Assembly (NCBI RefSeq): GCF_000801105.2
Contig: NC_079514.1
Coordinates: 11,098,001-11,162,000 of the forward strand
DNA: 64,000 bases
Origin: Raphanus sativus
Lineage: Eukaryota; Streptophyta; Magnoliopsida; Brassicales; Brassicaceae
Reading direction: 5' to 3'
How positions within the stretch are numbered: position 1 is the stretch's first letter; every line of letters starts with the position of its first letter. Of the stretch, positions 13,311-27,172 are shown one piece after another. The notes under the pieces are model-generated. The model was not told the DNA's origin. It made no database searches and worked only from the letters and a program-made list of their open reading frames with translations. A program made the position numbers and the translations under genes.

Positions 13311-13752
13311 TTTTCATTAATCAAACAAACAAGAGTGAATTTTTAAACATTTGAACGATTGCATCCATTTTATAACATAATATGACATCTTATTTTGTCT
13401 AGAAGAGCTGCAATACACAGTAGCAGGATTAACCAAAGTTGTCTCTGGTATGAGATTTGATAAAAGTCCGGGTGTTGATTTTTAAAGTGTTGTTGATTGT
13501 TGATTTGTAGAACAGAGCAACCAAAAATAAGATTAAACCATCGAGGAGACAAAAAGTTCGTTTTGTTATTGAAGAAACTCAACACAACCATGTTTTCTTT
13601 TTCTGTCCCTAAAATGTTCTGTTCCTACAGATCTTCAACCATCACTTCAAAGCCCCATTTCCATTAAACTTCTAAAAAACAATGCTCTGGTAAGAAACTT
13701 GGAACAAGAGCGTTCGCACCTTGAGACATTAGGTTCTTCATTCTCAATCTTC

Positions 13753-17784
<4,032 letters not shown>

Positions 17785-18888
17785 CTGAAATAAACTGCAA
17801 ACAATAATCAAAATTAACAAAGTTTCGAATTCAGGATTCAAGTAGATAGAGCTTGAAATATAAATGGATCATTGCGAGTTTAAGACCAATTAGCTTAAAA
17901 TCTGCAATCAGATTTATAATTCGAGCAACAAGAGAGGGGAAGAATCATAGATAATAGCAACAGAAAGAGCTGAGAGAAACGAGAGGTAAGACCTGAGACC
18001 TAGACTGGAGAGACCCTAGAGTTGGGAAGATTGTGGGATGGTGGCGGTTGTGACGATTGCAATTTGCAACCGACCAAGGAAGGAAGGTGAACAAATCGAA
18101 AGGCTTCTTTTGCTTCTATTCTAGTGGCGTTTTCGTAATTATATGCACTTTTGTTCTTTTTAACGCAAGTAATTTCTTTTCGTTCGTCTTGTCACCACGC
18201 ATGCGCAATTTTCCCTAATGTTTACCGCTTTCTTTTACGACCACGCATAATTTTACTGATATGGGAGTGGGACTGATACTGTATGTGATAGGTGAAATCA
18301 ACAATAACAAGTAAGGATTAGTTTTTCTTTTTTGGGTAACAAGATAAACTTACCATTTTCTGAAGAAAAAATTACAGGTAAGGATTAGTTGTTTAGCAAA
18401 TAAAGAAGAGAGTAAGTATTAGAAAAGATATAATTCTCATCAACGGATGCATGATACATCTCATTACAGGAAGCATAATGTGAAAAAACATAGAAAAAAT
18501 GTCGATATTAATCAATCCAAATGACAATAGGATTATTTGAGGATAAGACTGATGACTATGAATGTAACATGTTGACTATTGGGCTCATGGGCTGGACTAT
18601 AGCCTGTTTAAAGAAGGAAAAAGAAACATGAAAACCACGTGGCGCGGACTTTTAATTGTTAGATCTTTCATTTGACCGAACTAAACCAGGAGGACGGTAA
18701 TGCCGAGTAGGCGAGTAATGATGTCGACGTTCGCTAAACAACAACTCTGACACGGCTCGTTTAAACTCCCAAGACGGAACCAACACTTTCATTGTGATCC
18801 CATACCTTCCTCCCTTCTTCTCCAAATAAAGAAAATTAAAAAAGACAAATCTCATCTCTCTCTCTCTCTGTCTCTTCAGCTGATTCAG
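17785..18888. promoter_or_regulatory. Region between divergent MIRO1b and PNC2
   Basis: 1.1 kb between the two start codons. A CT-rich tract (tctctctctctctgtctctt, about 18855) directly precedes the PNC2 start and looks like its 5' UTR. Tandem copies of gtaaggattag lie near 18311 and 18380. No gene seen. Confidence 0.55.
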
Positions 18889-20472
18889 ATGGGCGTTGAT
18901 CTGGAATCCATCTCGGAGGCTACATCTGGAGCTATAGGCTCGCTTCTCAGCACGACCATTCTGTACCCTCTCGATACCTGCAAATCCAAGTTCCAGGCCG
19001 AGATCAGCGTTCGCGGTCAGCAGAAATACAGGTTTCCTCTCTCTCTCTTCTGTGTCACATCTTTCGTTGCTCTGTTTTGTAAGATCCTCGTCTGGATCGT
19101 AACGTAGATTTCAACTCTTTGATCAAGGTTCAAGCTTTTGATTTTTGTTTTTTGATGGGTAGCTTCAAAGCAGCATCCTTTTTTTTCTTTTCTTCTATTT
19201 AGATTCGTATTTGGTGTCTATGACTAAATCGACAATAAGAAGCTATTTATTGAGAACAGAGTTTTCAGGTTTTTAGATATGATCTGTGATTGTCGTTCGA
19301 GTTATGTCTTGAATAACCCTAAAGCTGTGTGTTTTGTTTTATTTTATTTGGTAACGTTTTCTTCAGATACTTGTCGGATGTATTTTGGGAAGCGATTTCT
19401 TCAGGGAATGTTCTGTCTCTGTATCAAGGCCTTGGGACTAAGAATCTGCAGTCCTTCGTTTCCTCTTTCATCTACTTTTATAGTTATAGCTATTTCAAGA
19501 GGTTGCATTGTGAAAGGATTGGTTCTAAGTCAATTGGTACAAAGGCTAACCTGCTCCTTGCTGCTGCTGCTGGAGTTTGTACCTCTGTTCTCACCCAAGT
19601 ACGTTTTTGCTTTTTTGCTTTTCAGCTCCTCTGGCTATGGTTTTGGGAATGTAGACGCTGAGGACTTGTTTCCTGCTTGGTCTTCTATGAGTTAATAAAC
19701 TTACGAGTTCTATGTTTGTGTAGCCTCTAGATACAGCTTCATCAAGGATGCAAACAAGCGAGTTTGGAAAAGCTAAAGGGTTGTGGAAGACCTTAACCGA
19801 AGGTGCTTGGGGAAATGCATTTGACGGCATTGGGATCTCTCTTCTACTCACCTCCAATCCTGCAATTCAGGTATCATTTTAAAATCATCAACTTCATTAT
19901 TTACAGTCTTCATTTTGCTTTAAGTGTTGTTATCTGCAATAAGCTTCTTTCTCTTTTGCAGTATACGGTGTTTGATCAGCTGAAACAGAACCTCCTTGAA
20001 AAAAGAAAGGCAAAAGCCAACAAAGACTCTTCCCCTGTAGTCCTCTCTGCTTTTATGGCCTTCTTGTTAGGTGCCGTGTCAAAGAGTGCTGCTACCGTCA
20101 TCACATATCCAGCAATCAGGTGAGTTGTGCATTGATCCAGACTCTTTTGGGGGGGATATTGATCTATATACATTCGTGGTTTTTGGTAGGTGCAAGGTGA
20201 TGATACAAGCAGCAGATGACTCGAAGGACACTGAAGCGAAGAAGCATCCAAAAAGAACCAGCAAAACGATTAGCGGGGTCATCTCTGCCATATGGAAAAA
20301 AGAAGGGATCTTAGGGTTCTTCAAAGGCTTGCAGGCTCAGATCTTAAAGACGGTTCTGAGCTCGGCGTTGCTGCTAATGATCAAGGAGAAAATCACTGCA
20401 ACCACATGGTTTCTCATTCTTGCAATAAGAAAAACTCTGTTTGTCACGAAAGGTAGGTTGAAAAATCCATAA
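18889..20472 (+). CDS. PNC2: Peroxisomal adenine nucleotide carrier
   Basis: SLC25-type carrier that exchanges cytosolic ATP for peroxisomal ADP/AMP, supplying ATP for fatty-acid activation. Exons 18889-19031, 19367-19598, 19724-19870, 19962-20119, 20190-20472; 963 bases, 320 residues, near the ~320 of PNC1/PNC2. The N-terminus [15 protein letters not shown] and the carrier signatures [18 protein letters not shown] and a degenerate third YPAIRCKVM are visible, giving the usual three repeats of two helices. Its likely partner enzyme LACS7 is encoded 15 kb away. PNC1 is the alternative, but the position next to MIRO1 favours PNC2. Confidence 0.92.
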
Positions 20473-21346
20473 AAGATGAATCATCCGACCGCAAGTGTCC
20501 TAAGGCCATGCAAGAGTAAAAAAACTTTGGTCTGGCAAGTCTGTTATTGAAAGAATTTGGAGCAGGCAAGTATTGTAGACTTTTCTCTTTTCAAAAAACA
20601 ATTTGAATTTTTGTTTTAAACAATGGTCTGATTTATAGGGGTTGCCAGATTGAGTTTCTGGGAATAGAGAACTTTCTGGTTATTGTGTAGTTACGTTTTT
20701 ATTTCTTCAGTTGTAATAAAAACAAAATATGTCTTGAATCACCTCATATCTGACTTTGATAAGCTTTTTGTCTGCGTCTGAACGTTCGAAACAATCACTA
20801 TTCAAAGCTTGAGTTACCTCATGTCTGTTCTTGAATTCCTGATCCATGATGTCCTGACTTCTGCAATGTTCGTGATGCTAGACAGACGGTTATGCTGTTG
20901 TCACGTGGCGGCTTAACACCTCCTCAATATGAGAAGAGCACTACTCTTTCCCCCAACTAAACATTCAAGATCAAGAAGCAGAGATCGTTTCATGAAAATC
21001 TTGAAAACATAGAAAAACAAAACCAAGAGACTATTATCATGGAAAAGAAGAACCAGTTAACCGCTTTGATATATATATATATATATTTGCAGCCACATTG
21101 AATATAAAGAGTTTTTGTTCAGAAACAAAAGTTTGGCTTGTATTATATTAGTAACCTTTGCAAAAAGAAGTTGACAAATTCATGAGTTGATTGCATATTT
21201 GTAACAGACTTTGGTATAATAAAAGGAGGCAAAATGCTGCGAGAGACGACGGACGTGAGAAGGGGAAAGAGAGAAGAACGACCATGGATGATGTTGACAG
21301 AACCTTAATATATAAACTATGGAGAACTGAATATTTAGCTGGCAGA
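20473..21346. other. PNC2 3' UTR and intergenic DNA
   Basis: AATAAAA-type poly(A) signals near 20715 fit the PNC2 3' end. A TA microsatellite lies at 21070-21087. A short open frame beginning at 21284 (MDDVDRTLIYKLWRTEY) is interrupted by the retrotransposon; I do not recognise it. Confidence 0.5.
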
Positions 21347-21351
21347 GGATA

Positions 21352-22598
21352 TGATGAGGACCTCAAGTCAGTAGCCGAACCACCAACTCATGAGACCAAC
21401 CATACAAGCTACATTGGAGCCAGCAGCGACATAGGTGCATTCAAAATGCCATATCGTTCAAACCAGGAAGTTTTTTATCACGAGGACAATTTTCCTGGAT
21501 TCTACACTCAAGAAGGAGTCAAGCACAATTGGAATTTCAAGAAAAGCTTCACTGAGCAGGAAGTTATGAATTTTACAAGTTGGAGGTTTTCAAGTCCATT
21601 TGTTTGCGAGTACCGGTCTTTAGAAGAGAATTTCAAACCAACCAAGAAGCGAACCGAGCCAAATTCAGCTATGGAATTCAAGATGGATCTCTTAGCTTTC
21701 CAACAAGCCAAGAATGAGGAGAAAATCCCACGTAATTATGGAGTTATGGTCCATTTCCCTAAACCGGTCAAACCAGTTCTGCACCTGCCTGATTTGGAGT
21801 CTCACCGGTTCAATCTTAACCAAACCAAGTTATGGCGACCAGGAGAGTTTCTACTTGATCAAAGACATCCAGAATACACATCCAACCATCCAGAAGAGCA
21901 TTCCATCATTCCACCATACACCAGCCAGCATGTGATCAAGAGGATCTACATTTGTTTCAACTTGCCTTATTTGGAGCCTCTTGCAATAAAGCTCCAACAG
22001 CTCTTTCCCTATCAAGTGAGGCACGACATCAGCACATTCAAGACCATCAAGAAGGTTCCCAAGAAGCTATCCTATCCCCTTAAACCGTCCAGATTCAAAG
22101 AAACTCAAGCCAAGACAAAATCCCAAAGATATCTCTCCAACGGCTCTATTTCGATCAAGATCAGCACAATTGCAGCCTTTTCTTTATTTTTGTTTCCTTT
22201 CTTTTCATATGACTGTTTGGTCTTGTCTAAGGTCGTGCACTATATAAGCAGACCCATTTGTACATTTTAGAATCACCTTTGATCATTTTTATAATAAACC
22301 GAGAATTTTCTCTTTAAAGCTTTTGCTTTTGTTCTTATGTTTCTCTAAGTAGTTAGGTGGATTCCATTGCTTAGTGAACGTGTTAGTCTCTGTCTTTGTG
22401 TCGAATCACTGAGACCGTGGCTTGTGAGTTGTATCAAAGGCCATCCGCAACCTTTGTGGTGCTCTTCAATCCATCCAGCCTTTCCTGTCCAGATCCTTTT
22501 GGTTGATTAGATCAGTCCAGCCGGATCACCCCTTGTGCTAGATCGATTCTCTCTTGTACTAAGAGTTATACAGCCTTTGATAGCTTAGGCTTGTATCA
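21352..22598 (+). repeat. 5' LTR
   Basis: TG...CA ends. TATA box tatataa at 22241-22247 and poly(A) signal AATAAA at 22293-22298, so U3 is about 0.9 kb and R/U5 about 0.3 kb. U3 contains a long open frame that continues from flanking DNA and stops at about 22270. Confidence 0.92.
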
Positions 22599-22602
22599 TT
22601 TC

Positions 22603-22614
22603 TGGTATCAGAGC
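22603..22614 (+). promoter_or_regulatory. Primer-binding site
   Basis: TGGTATCAGAGC, complementary to the 3' end of initiator methionine tRNA, four bases after the 5' LTR. Confidence 0.9.
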
Positions 22615-23149
22615 TGAAGTTCCTTCAGCATCAGGTCTTATCTATCCTTGTCTCTTTTACTGCATTTTTTGTTTCATTTGTTTTTTTTTGCATTCTTAAA
22701 TCAAAAAGCTATAAAAATCGTTTGCTCTTTGTTTCATCTAGTTCTGTTTTGCATAATCATATAAAACCCATAAAAAGTCATATTTGATCCTGTTGCATCT
22801 AGCTTATCATGATTCTCTTTTCATAAAACCATAAAACCCATAAAAAAAGAAATCGTTTGTCATTGTTGCATTTAGTTGTTAATTTTTATTTCAAAAAAAA
22901 AAAAATTATTTTTCCTTTATTTATAAGTTTATTTCGTAGCATATATTAAAAAAAAAAGAATCATTTGTTTTAATGTGCTTCTATTTATTTTGAACTAAAA
23001 GATCTCAAAAAAAATTGCCTAAGTTATTTCTTTCCATTAGTGTTGATATTTGCCTTATTTTTGCATATTCTCTTCTCTAACTTCATCAAGGCACGAACTT
23101 AATCACTCTATATTGTTTTTCCTTGCAAGGTTAAACAATCTTGGAAGCC
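22615..23149 (+). other. Retroelement leader
   Basis: AT-rich untranslated leader between PBS and the gag start, with repeated motifs such as ccataaaa. No ORF seen. Confidence 0.7.
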
Positions 23150-25900
23150 ATGGAGTCTGAAGAAGAGGAGAGGGGTGAACGCAACACTTCAGAAGTAGAT
23201 TGGGGAGAAGAAGCTGGTCAAGATTGTTGGAGTGATGGGGAGGACCACACTGAAGGCTATTGGTACATAGACCCTGATCCAGAGTGTGCCCCAAACGATG
23301 ATCTAGGAGGTCAGGAAGAACCAGAACCATTGGAACAGTATTCAACTTGTTATGGTTCCAAATCCCAGCTCATCATTGATCACAACTACTCCTCCAATAA
23401 TGAGGAAAGTTATGAGGGGGAACTTTATGGTCAAGCCTGTCCAAGGAGAATGAAGACCACAGTGGCTGCACCAGTAATACCTTACCATGGGACTCGGTCA
23501 AGACATGCTCAAAGCAAACCATGGAGCCACAATGGTGATCAGTTTTATCAGAACCGCTTGGCTACAACAACTATACAATTTTCAGGTCATAAGGAAGGAC
23601 CAAGTGCATACCTAAGGTGGGAGGACGACATGGAGCAATGGTTTATAGCTTGGAGAATTCCAGAGAAATTACAACCATCTTATGCAAGAGATACCTTAGT
23701 TGGAGAAGCATACAAATGGTGGAGCCAACTTGATGCTGATCGGATCTATTACAATGATCCACCTATTACTTGGGCAGAGTTGAAGAGGCTCATGTATAAC
23801 CAGTTTGTGGAAAGGGCAGAGCACAATCGGAAGGTGTCTACAAACAGAGTGGTACAACCCCAAGTCTTGCAGCCGGCAAACAAGAGGCAAGGCTCGAAAC
23901 CAGTGCATACACCTCAAGTCAAACAAAACCAAGGTGAATACTTTAAATCTTTAGAACCATCTGAGGTTATTTGTTATAGGTGTCAAGGCCATGGTCATCT
24001 TGCAAAAGATTGTCCCACAAAACGAGCTGTGAAGTTAGCAAAAGAAACTAACTTGGAGGTAAGTGATTCCTTTACTAGCTTGGATGATTCTTTTGATAGG
24101 ATAGATGAAAAGTTTGAAGAACTTCTCAACTTGATGAAAGCTAGATATAATTCTGTTTCTAGTAATTCCATGACTGTCTTAACACACTTGTCTAGTGCCC
24201 AAGAGGTTGAAAATATTTCAGGTACTAACATGGAAATCAAGGAACAAGAACCCAACCTTGCTGTGCAAACAAGTCCAAGACTTGAAATTTTTCAAGTCCC
24301 AACTAATGATGAGGTGATTTCTGAACTTAATGTGAATAATCCTACTTATCAAAACACTGGTATGATGCACTTGCACTCTGTCCAGAATGTTGATGCAGGT
24401 CTCAGTGAAGGCCAAGAGAATGTGTCTGAGAGACTAGAACAAGAAGAAATCATCCTTGAACCCGATCCACTTCAGGTAAGTGATCCTATCCCTTGTTTGC
24501 TTACTGAAAACTTGGATAATGTACACACTGATTTATTAGGTCCTGATAAATGTGAGGAAAAACCAGGCAGTTTAGATAAGTATGTAGATTATAATTCTTT
24601 TCTTATATCACACTTAGAGAGGAAGCAAGAGATTTTAACATCTACTGAAAATGGAATTTTTCAAAACAATTTATATGCTGATTATTCCATGACTTCTATA
24701 ACACACTTGTCTTTAGCCAAAGATGTTGAGTCTATGACAGGAACCAATGCTGAAGATTCCAGAGGAGATCTACCCAAAGCCAAGATCACACCAGACCGGA
24801 CCAGAGGAGTAATCCTATCCTATTTTTCCAAAGAAAAACCACCAGATGTGCCATCAAAGTTCAAACCAAAACAATACCAAGGTAAGACCCTAGAATCTCA
24901 AAAGAGGATGAAACCTGACTTGCTCTATCTTGGTGCAGATAAATCGGTTTTGAGGACAAAACCTTTTGAAGAAGGAGGGAATGATGAGGACCTCAAGTCA
25001 GTAGCCGAACCACCAACTCATGAGACCAACCATACAAGCTACATTGGAGCCAGCAGCGACATAGGTGCATTCAAAATGCCATATCGTTCAAACCAGGAAG
25101 TTTTTTATCACGAGGACAATTTTCCTGGATTCTACACTCAAGAAGGAGTCAAGCACAATTGGAATTTCAAGAAAAGCTTCACTGAGCAGGAAGTTATGAA
25201 TTTTACAAGTTGGAGGTTTTCCAGTCCATCCGTTTGCGAGTACCGGTCTTTAGAAGAGAATTTCAAACCAACCAAGAAGCGAACCGAGCCAAATTCAGCT
25301 ATGGAATTCAAGATGGATCTCTTAGCTTTCCAACAAGCCAAGAATGAGGAGAAAAGCCCACGTAATTATGGAGTTATGGTCCATTTCCCTAAACCGGTCA
25401 AACCAGTTCTGCACCTGCCTGATTTGGAGTCTCACCGGTTCAATCTTAACCAAACCAAGTTATGGCGACCAGGAGAGTTTCTACTTGATCAAAGACATCC
25501 AGAATACACATCCAACCATCCAGAAGAGCATTCCATCATTCCACCATACACCAGCCAGCATGTGATCAAGAGGATCTACATTTGTTTCAACTTGCCTTAT
25601 TTGGAGCCTCTTGCAATAAAGCTCCAACAGCTCTTTCCCTATCAAGTGAGGCACGACATCAGCACATTCAAGACCATCAAGAAGGTTCCCAAGAAGCTAT
25701 CCTATCCCCTTAAACCGTCCAGATTCAAAGAAACTCAAGCCAAGACAAAATCCCAAAGATATCTCTCCAACGGCTCTATTTCGATCAAGATCAGCACCAT
25801 TGCAGCCTTTTCTTTATTTTTGTTTCCTTTCTTTTCATATGACCGTTTGGTCTTGTCTAAGGTCGTGCACTATATAAGCAGACCCATTTGTACATTTTAG
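23150..25900 (+). CDS. Retrotransposon gag-like polyprotein extending into the 3' LTR
   Basis: 916 residues from ATG 23150. An acidic N-terminus is followed by a Ty3/gypsy-type gag domain at about 142-227 (AYLRWEDDMEQWF, GEAYKWWSQL, FVERAEHNRKV) and one zinc knuckle, CYRCQGHGHLAKDCP (CX2CX4HX4C), near 275. A long acidic, repetitive region with no recognised motif follows (two similar ITHLS/LTHLSSA blocks). At residue ~611 the frame crosses into the 3' LTR and stays open for 306 codons, almost all of U3, stopping just after the TATA box. No catalytic pol motifs. Probably packages the element's RNA, possibly with help from a full-length relative. Confidence 0.8.
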   Translation: MESEEEERGERNTSEVDWGEEAGQDCWSDGEDHTEGYWYIDPDPECAPNDDLGGQEEPEPLEQYSTCYGSKSQLIIDHNYSSNNEESYEGELYGQACPRRMKTTVAAPVIPYHGTRSRHAQSKPWSHNGDQFYQNRLATTTIQFSGHKEGPSAYLRWEDDMEQWFIAWRIPEKLQPSYARDTLVGEAYKWWSQLDADRIYYNDPPITWAELKRLMYNQFVERAEHNRKVSTNRVVQPQVLQPANKRQGSKPVHTPQVKQNQGEYFKSLEPSEVICYRCQGHGHLAKDCPTKRAVKLAKETNLEVSDSFTSLDDSFDRIDEKFEELLNLMKARYNSVSSNSMTVLTHLSSAQEVENISGTNMEIKEQEPNLAVQTSPRLEIFQVPTNDEVISELNVNNPTYQNTGMMHLHSVQNVDAGLSEGQENVSERLEQEEIILEPDPLQVSDPIPCLLTENLDNVHTDLLGPDKCEEKPGSLDKYVDYNSFLISHLERKQEILTSTENGIFQNNLYADYSMTSITHLSLAKDVESMTGTNAEDSRGDLPKAKITPDRTRGVILSYFSKEKPPDVPSKFKPKQYQGKTLESQKRMKPDLLYLGADKSVLRTKPFEEGGNDEDLKSVAEPPTHETNHTSYIGASSDIGAFKMPYRSNQEVFYHEDNFPGFYTQEGVKHNWNFKKSFTEQEVMNFTSWRFSSPSVCEYRSLEENFKPTKKRTEPNSAMEFKMDLLAFQQAKNEEKSPRNYGVMVHFPKPVKPVLHLPDLESHRFNLNQTKLWRPGEFLLDQRHPEYTSNHPEEHSIIPPYTSQHVIKRIYICFNLPYLEPLAIKLQQLFPYQVRHDISTFKTIKKVPKKLSYPLKPSRFKETQAKTKSQRYLSNGSISIKISTIAAFSLFLFPFFSYDRLVLSKVVHYISRPICTF
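24968..24981 (+). promoter_or_regulatory. Polypurine tract
   Basis: gaagaaggagggaa lies directly before the 3' LTR, the usual site that primes plus-strand synthesis. Confidence 0.8.
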
Positions 25901-26228
25901 AATCACCTTTGATCATTTTTATAATAAACCGAGAATTTTCTCTTTAAAGCTTTTGCTTTTGTTCTTATGTTTCTCTAAGTAGTTAGGTGGATTCCATTGC
26001 TTAGTGAACGTGTTAGTCTCTGTCTTTGTGTGGAATCACTGAGACCGTGGCTTGTGAGTTGTATCAAAGGCCATCCGCAACCTTTGTGGTGCTCTTCAAT
26101 CCATCCAGCCTTTCCTGTCCAGATCCTTTTGGTTGATTAGATCAGTCCAGCCGGATCACCCCTTGTGCTAGATCGATTCTCTCTTGTACTAAGAGTTATA
26201 CAGCCTTTGATAGCTTAGGCTTGTATCA
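24982..26228 (+). repeat. 3' LTR
   Basis: Same length as the 5' LTR; about seven substitutions and no indels noticed. TATA at 25871-25877, AATAAA at 25923-25928. Confidence 0.92.
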
Positions 26229-26233
26229 GGATA

Positions 26234-26527
26234 CAATTAGCTTACTAAGAAAACAAATGAACACTCGTGGAGTTTTTTTTTTAACTTTGAATATATCAAA
26301 ATTAACATTTGGTAAAAAAGTTCAGAGTTCTCCATCATCTCCTCCATCATTTTCTACGAATCATTCACGTTAGAGCTAGTGATGCAAATCTGGACCAAAC
26401 AAGTATCATGTCATTAATTTTTTTTTAATACACAAAGAAACAACGCTGCGATTATATACCTTATGGGAAGCTCGCTGGGATGGATCCATTCATCAATATG
26501 GTATGCACAAAGAGGTTGCTCAGCAGT
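26234..26527. other. Flank of the retrotransposon
   Basis: AT-rich and without a recognisable gene. It is contiguous with 21230-21346 before insertion of the element. Confidence 0.5.
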
Positions 26528-27172
26528 TGCAATAGTCATCATTATGAATACTAGACTGGACAAAGACGACAACGATAAGGTGAACTTCTTCTTCTGTCTT
26601 TTTACGTTTTATAACTTACTTTCTGCTCATCACTGGCTAGGCATACTTGAATACTTTAACGGGTATCCTGCTATTAGAGCACGCCATTCCCTATGGTCCA
26701 CAGGGCCATCGTGGGATGAGTGTTCTCGTCTCTGAGAGTAGCGCCACTGGCTATTTTTGAGGCTGACCGCTTACACAGGGACTTAGCTCAGAAAGGGTTA
26801 GATAGAAACGCTTGGGACCGTAGCGGCAGTTGGTTTTCTGGAGGTGTTCGCCAACTATATATATGGCTTTCTTGCGACCAAGCAAGATTTGGATGCATTC
26901 ATTCAACACTCAAGGTTCTCTCCCTTACTAACTTGATGATATATGTTTGAAGTCTTGAATTAAGAGTTTTTGTCGGTCCTTGTTAATGTTCATGTATTTT
27001 TTGTATGATTTCTTTGAGGCTGAAGTACGAGATGAAATCGTACCAGGATTATGTTGTGAAAGAGCTGAGGCAGATCGCTAAAGACAATCAGCAACAAGCT
27101 GACAAAACAGAGCAAGCACGCCAAGGTCCTAGAGGAATCTCTGGAAATTTTGAGCAGAGCATAGAAGATGTA
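26528..27172 (+). pseudogene. SGS3: SGS3 fragment (XS domain and start of coiled coil)
   Basis: Broken reading frames match the part of SGS3, the RNA-binding partner of RDR6 in trans-acting siRNA production, that holds the XS domain: IIMNTRLDKDDNDK at 26537-26579, LEYF...PAIRARHS near 26640-26690, then after a frameshift GPQGHRGMSVL...SSATGY near 26693-26753, EADRLHRDLAQKGLDR and FSGGVRQLY, a further shift to GFLATKQDLDAFIQHS, and finally LKYEMKSYQDYVVKELRQIA near 27020-27085 and KHAKVLEESLEI near 27110-27155. Several frameshifts and a stop make it non-coding; intron remnants (about 26580-26632 and 26913-27018) suggest a genomic, not retrotransposed, copy. The parent gene is elsewhere (At5g23570 in Arabidopsis). 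Similarity recognised from memory. Confidence 0.85.

Larger units (their letters stand above)
21352..26228 (+). mobile_element. LTR retrotransposon, gag-only (TR-GAG-like)
   Basis: Two 1247-base LTRs (21352-22598 and 24982-26228), both starting TGATGAGG and ending TTGTATCA, flank a 2.4-kb interior. Target duplication GGATA at 21347-21351 and 26229-26233. PBS tggtatcagagc at 22603 matches the initiator-Met tRNA type; a purine tract precedes the 3' LTR. The interior encodes a gag-like protein only: no protease, reverse transcriptase, RNase H or integrase, so the element depends on a helper. I counted seven substitutions between the LTRs (about 0.6%), so insertion is recent. Confidence 0.93.

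Noticed and set aside
21191..22270. Long open frame starting before the 5' LTR, apparently a 359-residue gene
   Set aside because: Most of it is the U3 frame of the 5' LTR fused by chance to ~160 bases of flanking DNA; the same frame recurs in the 3' LTR.
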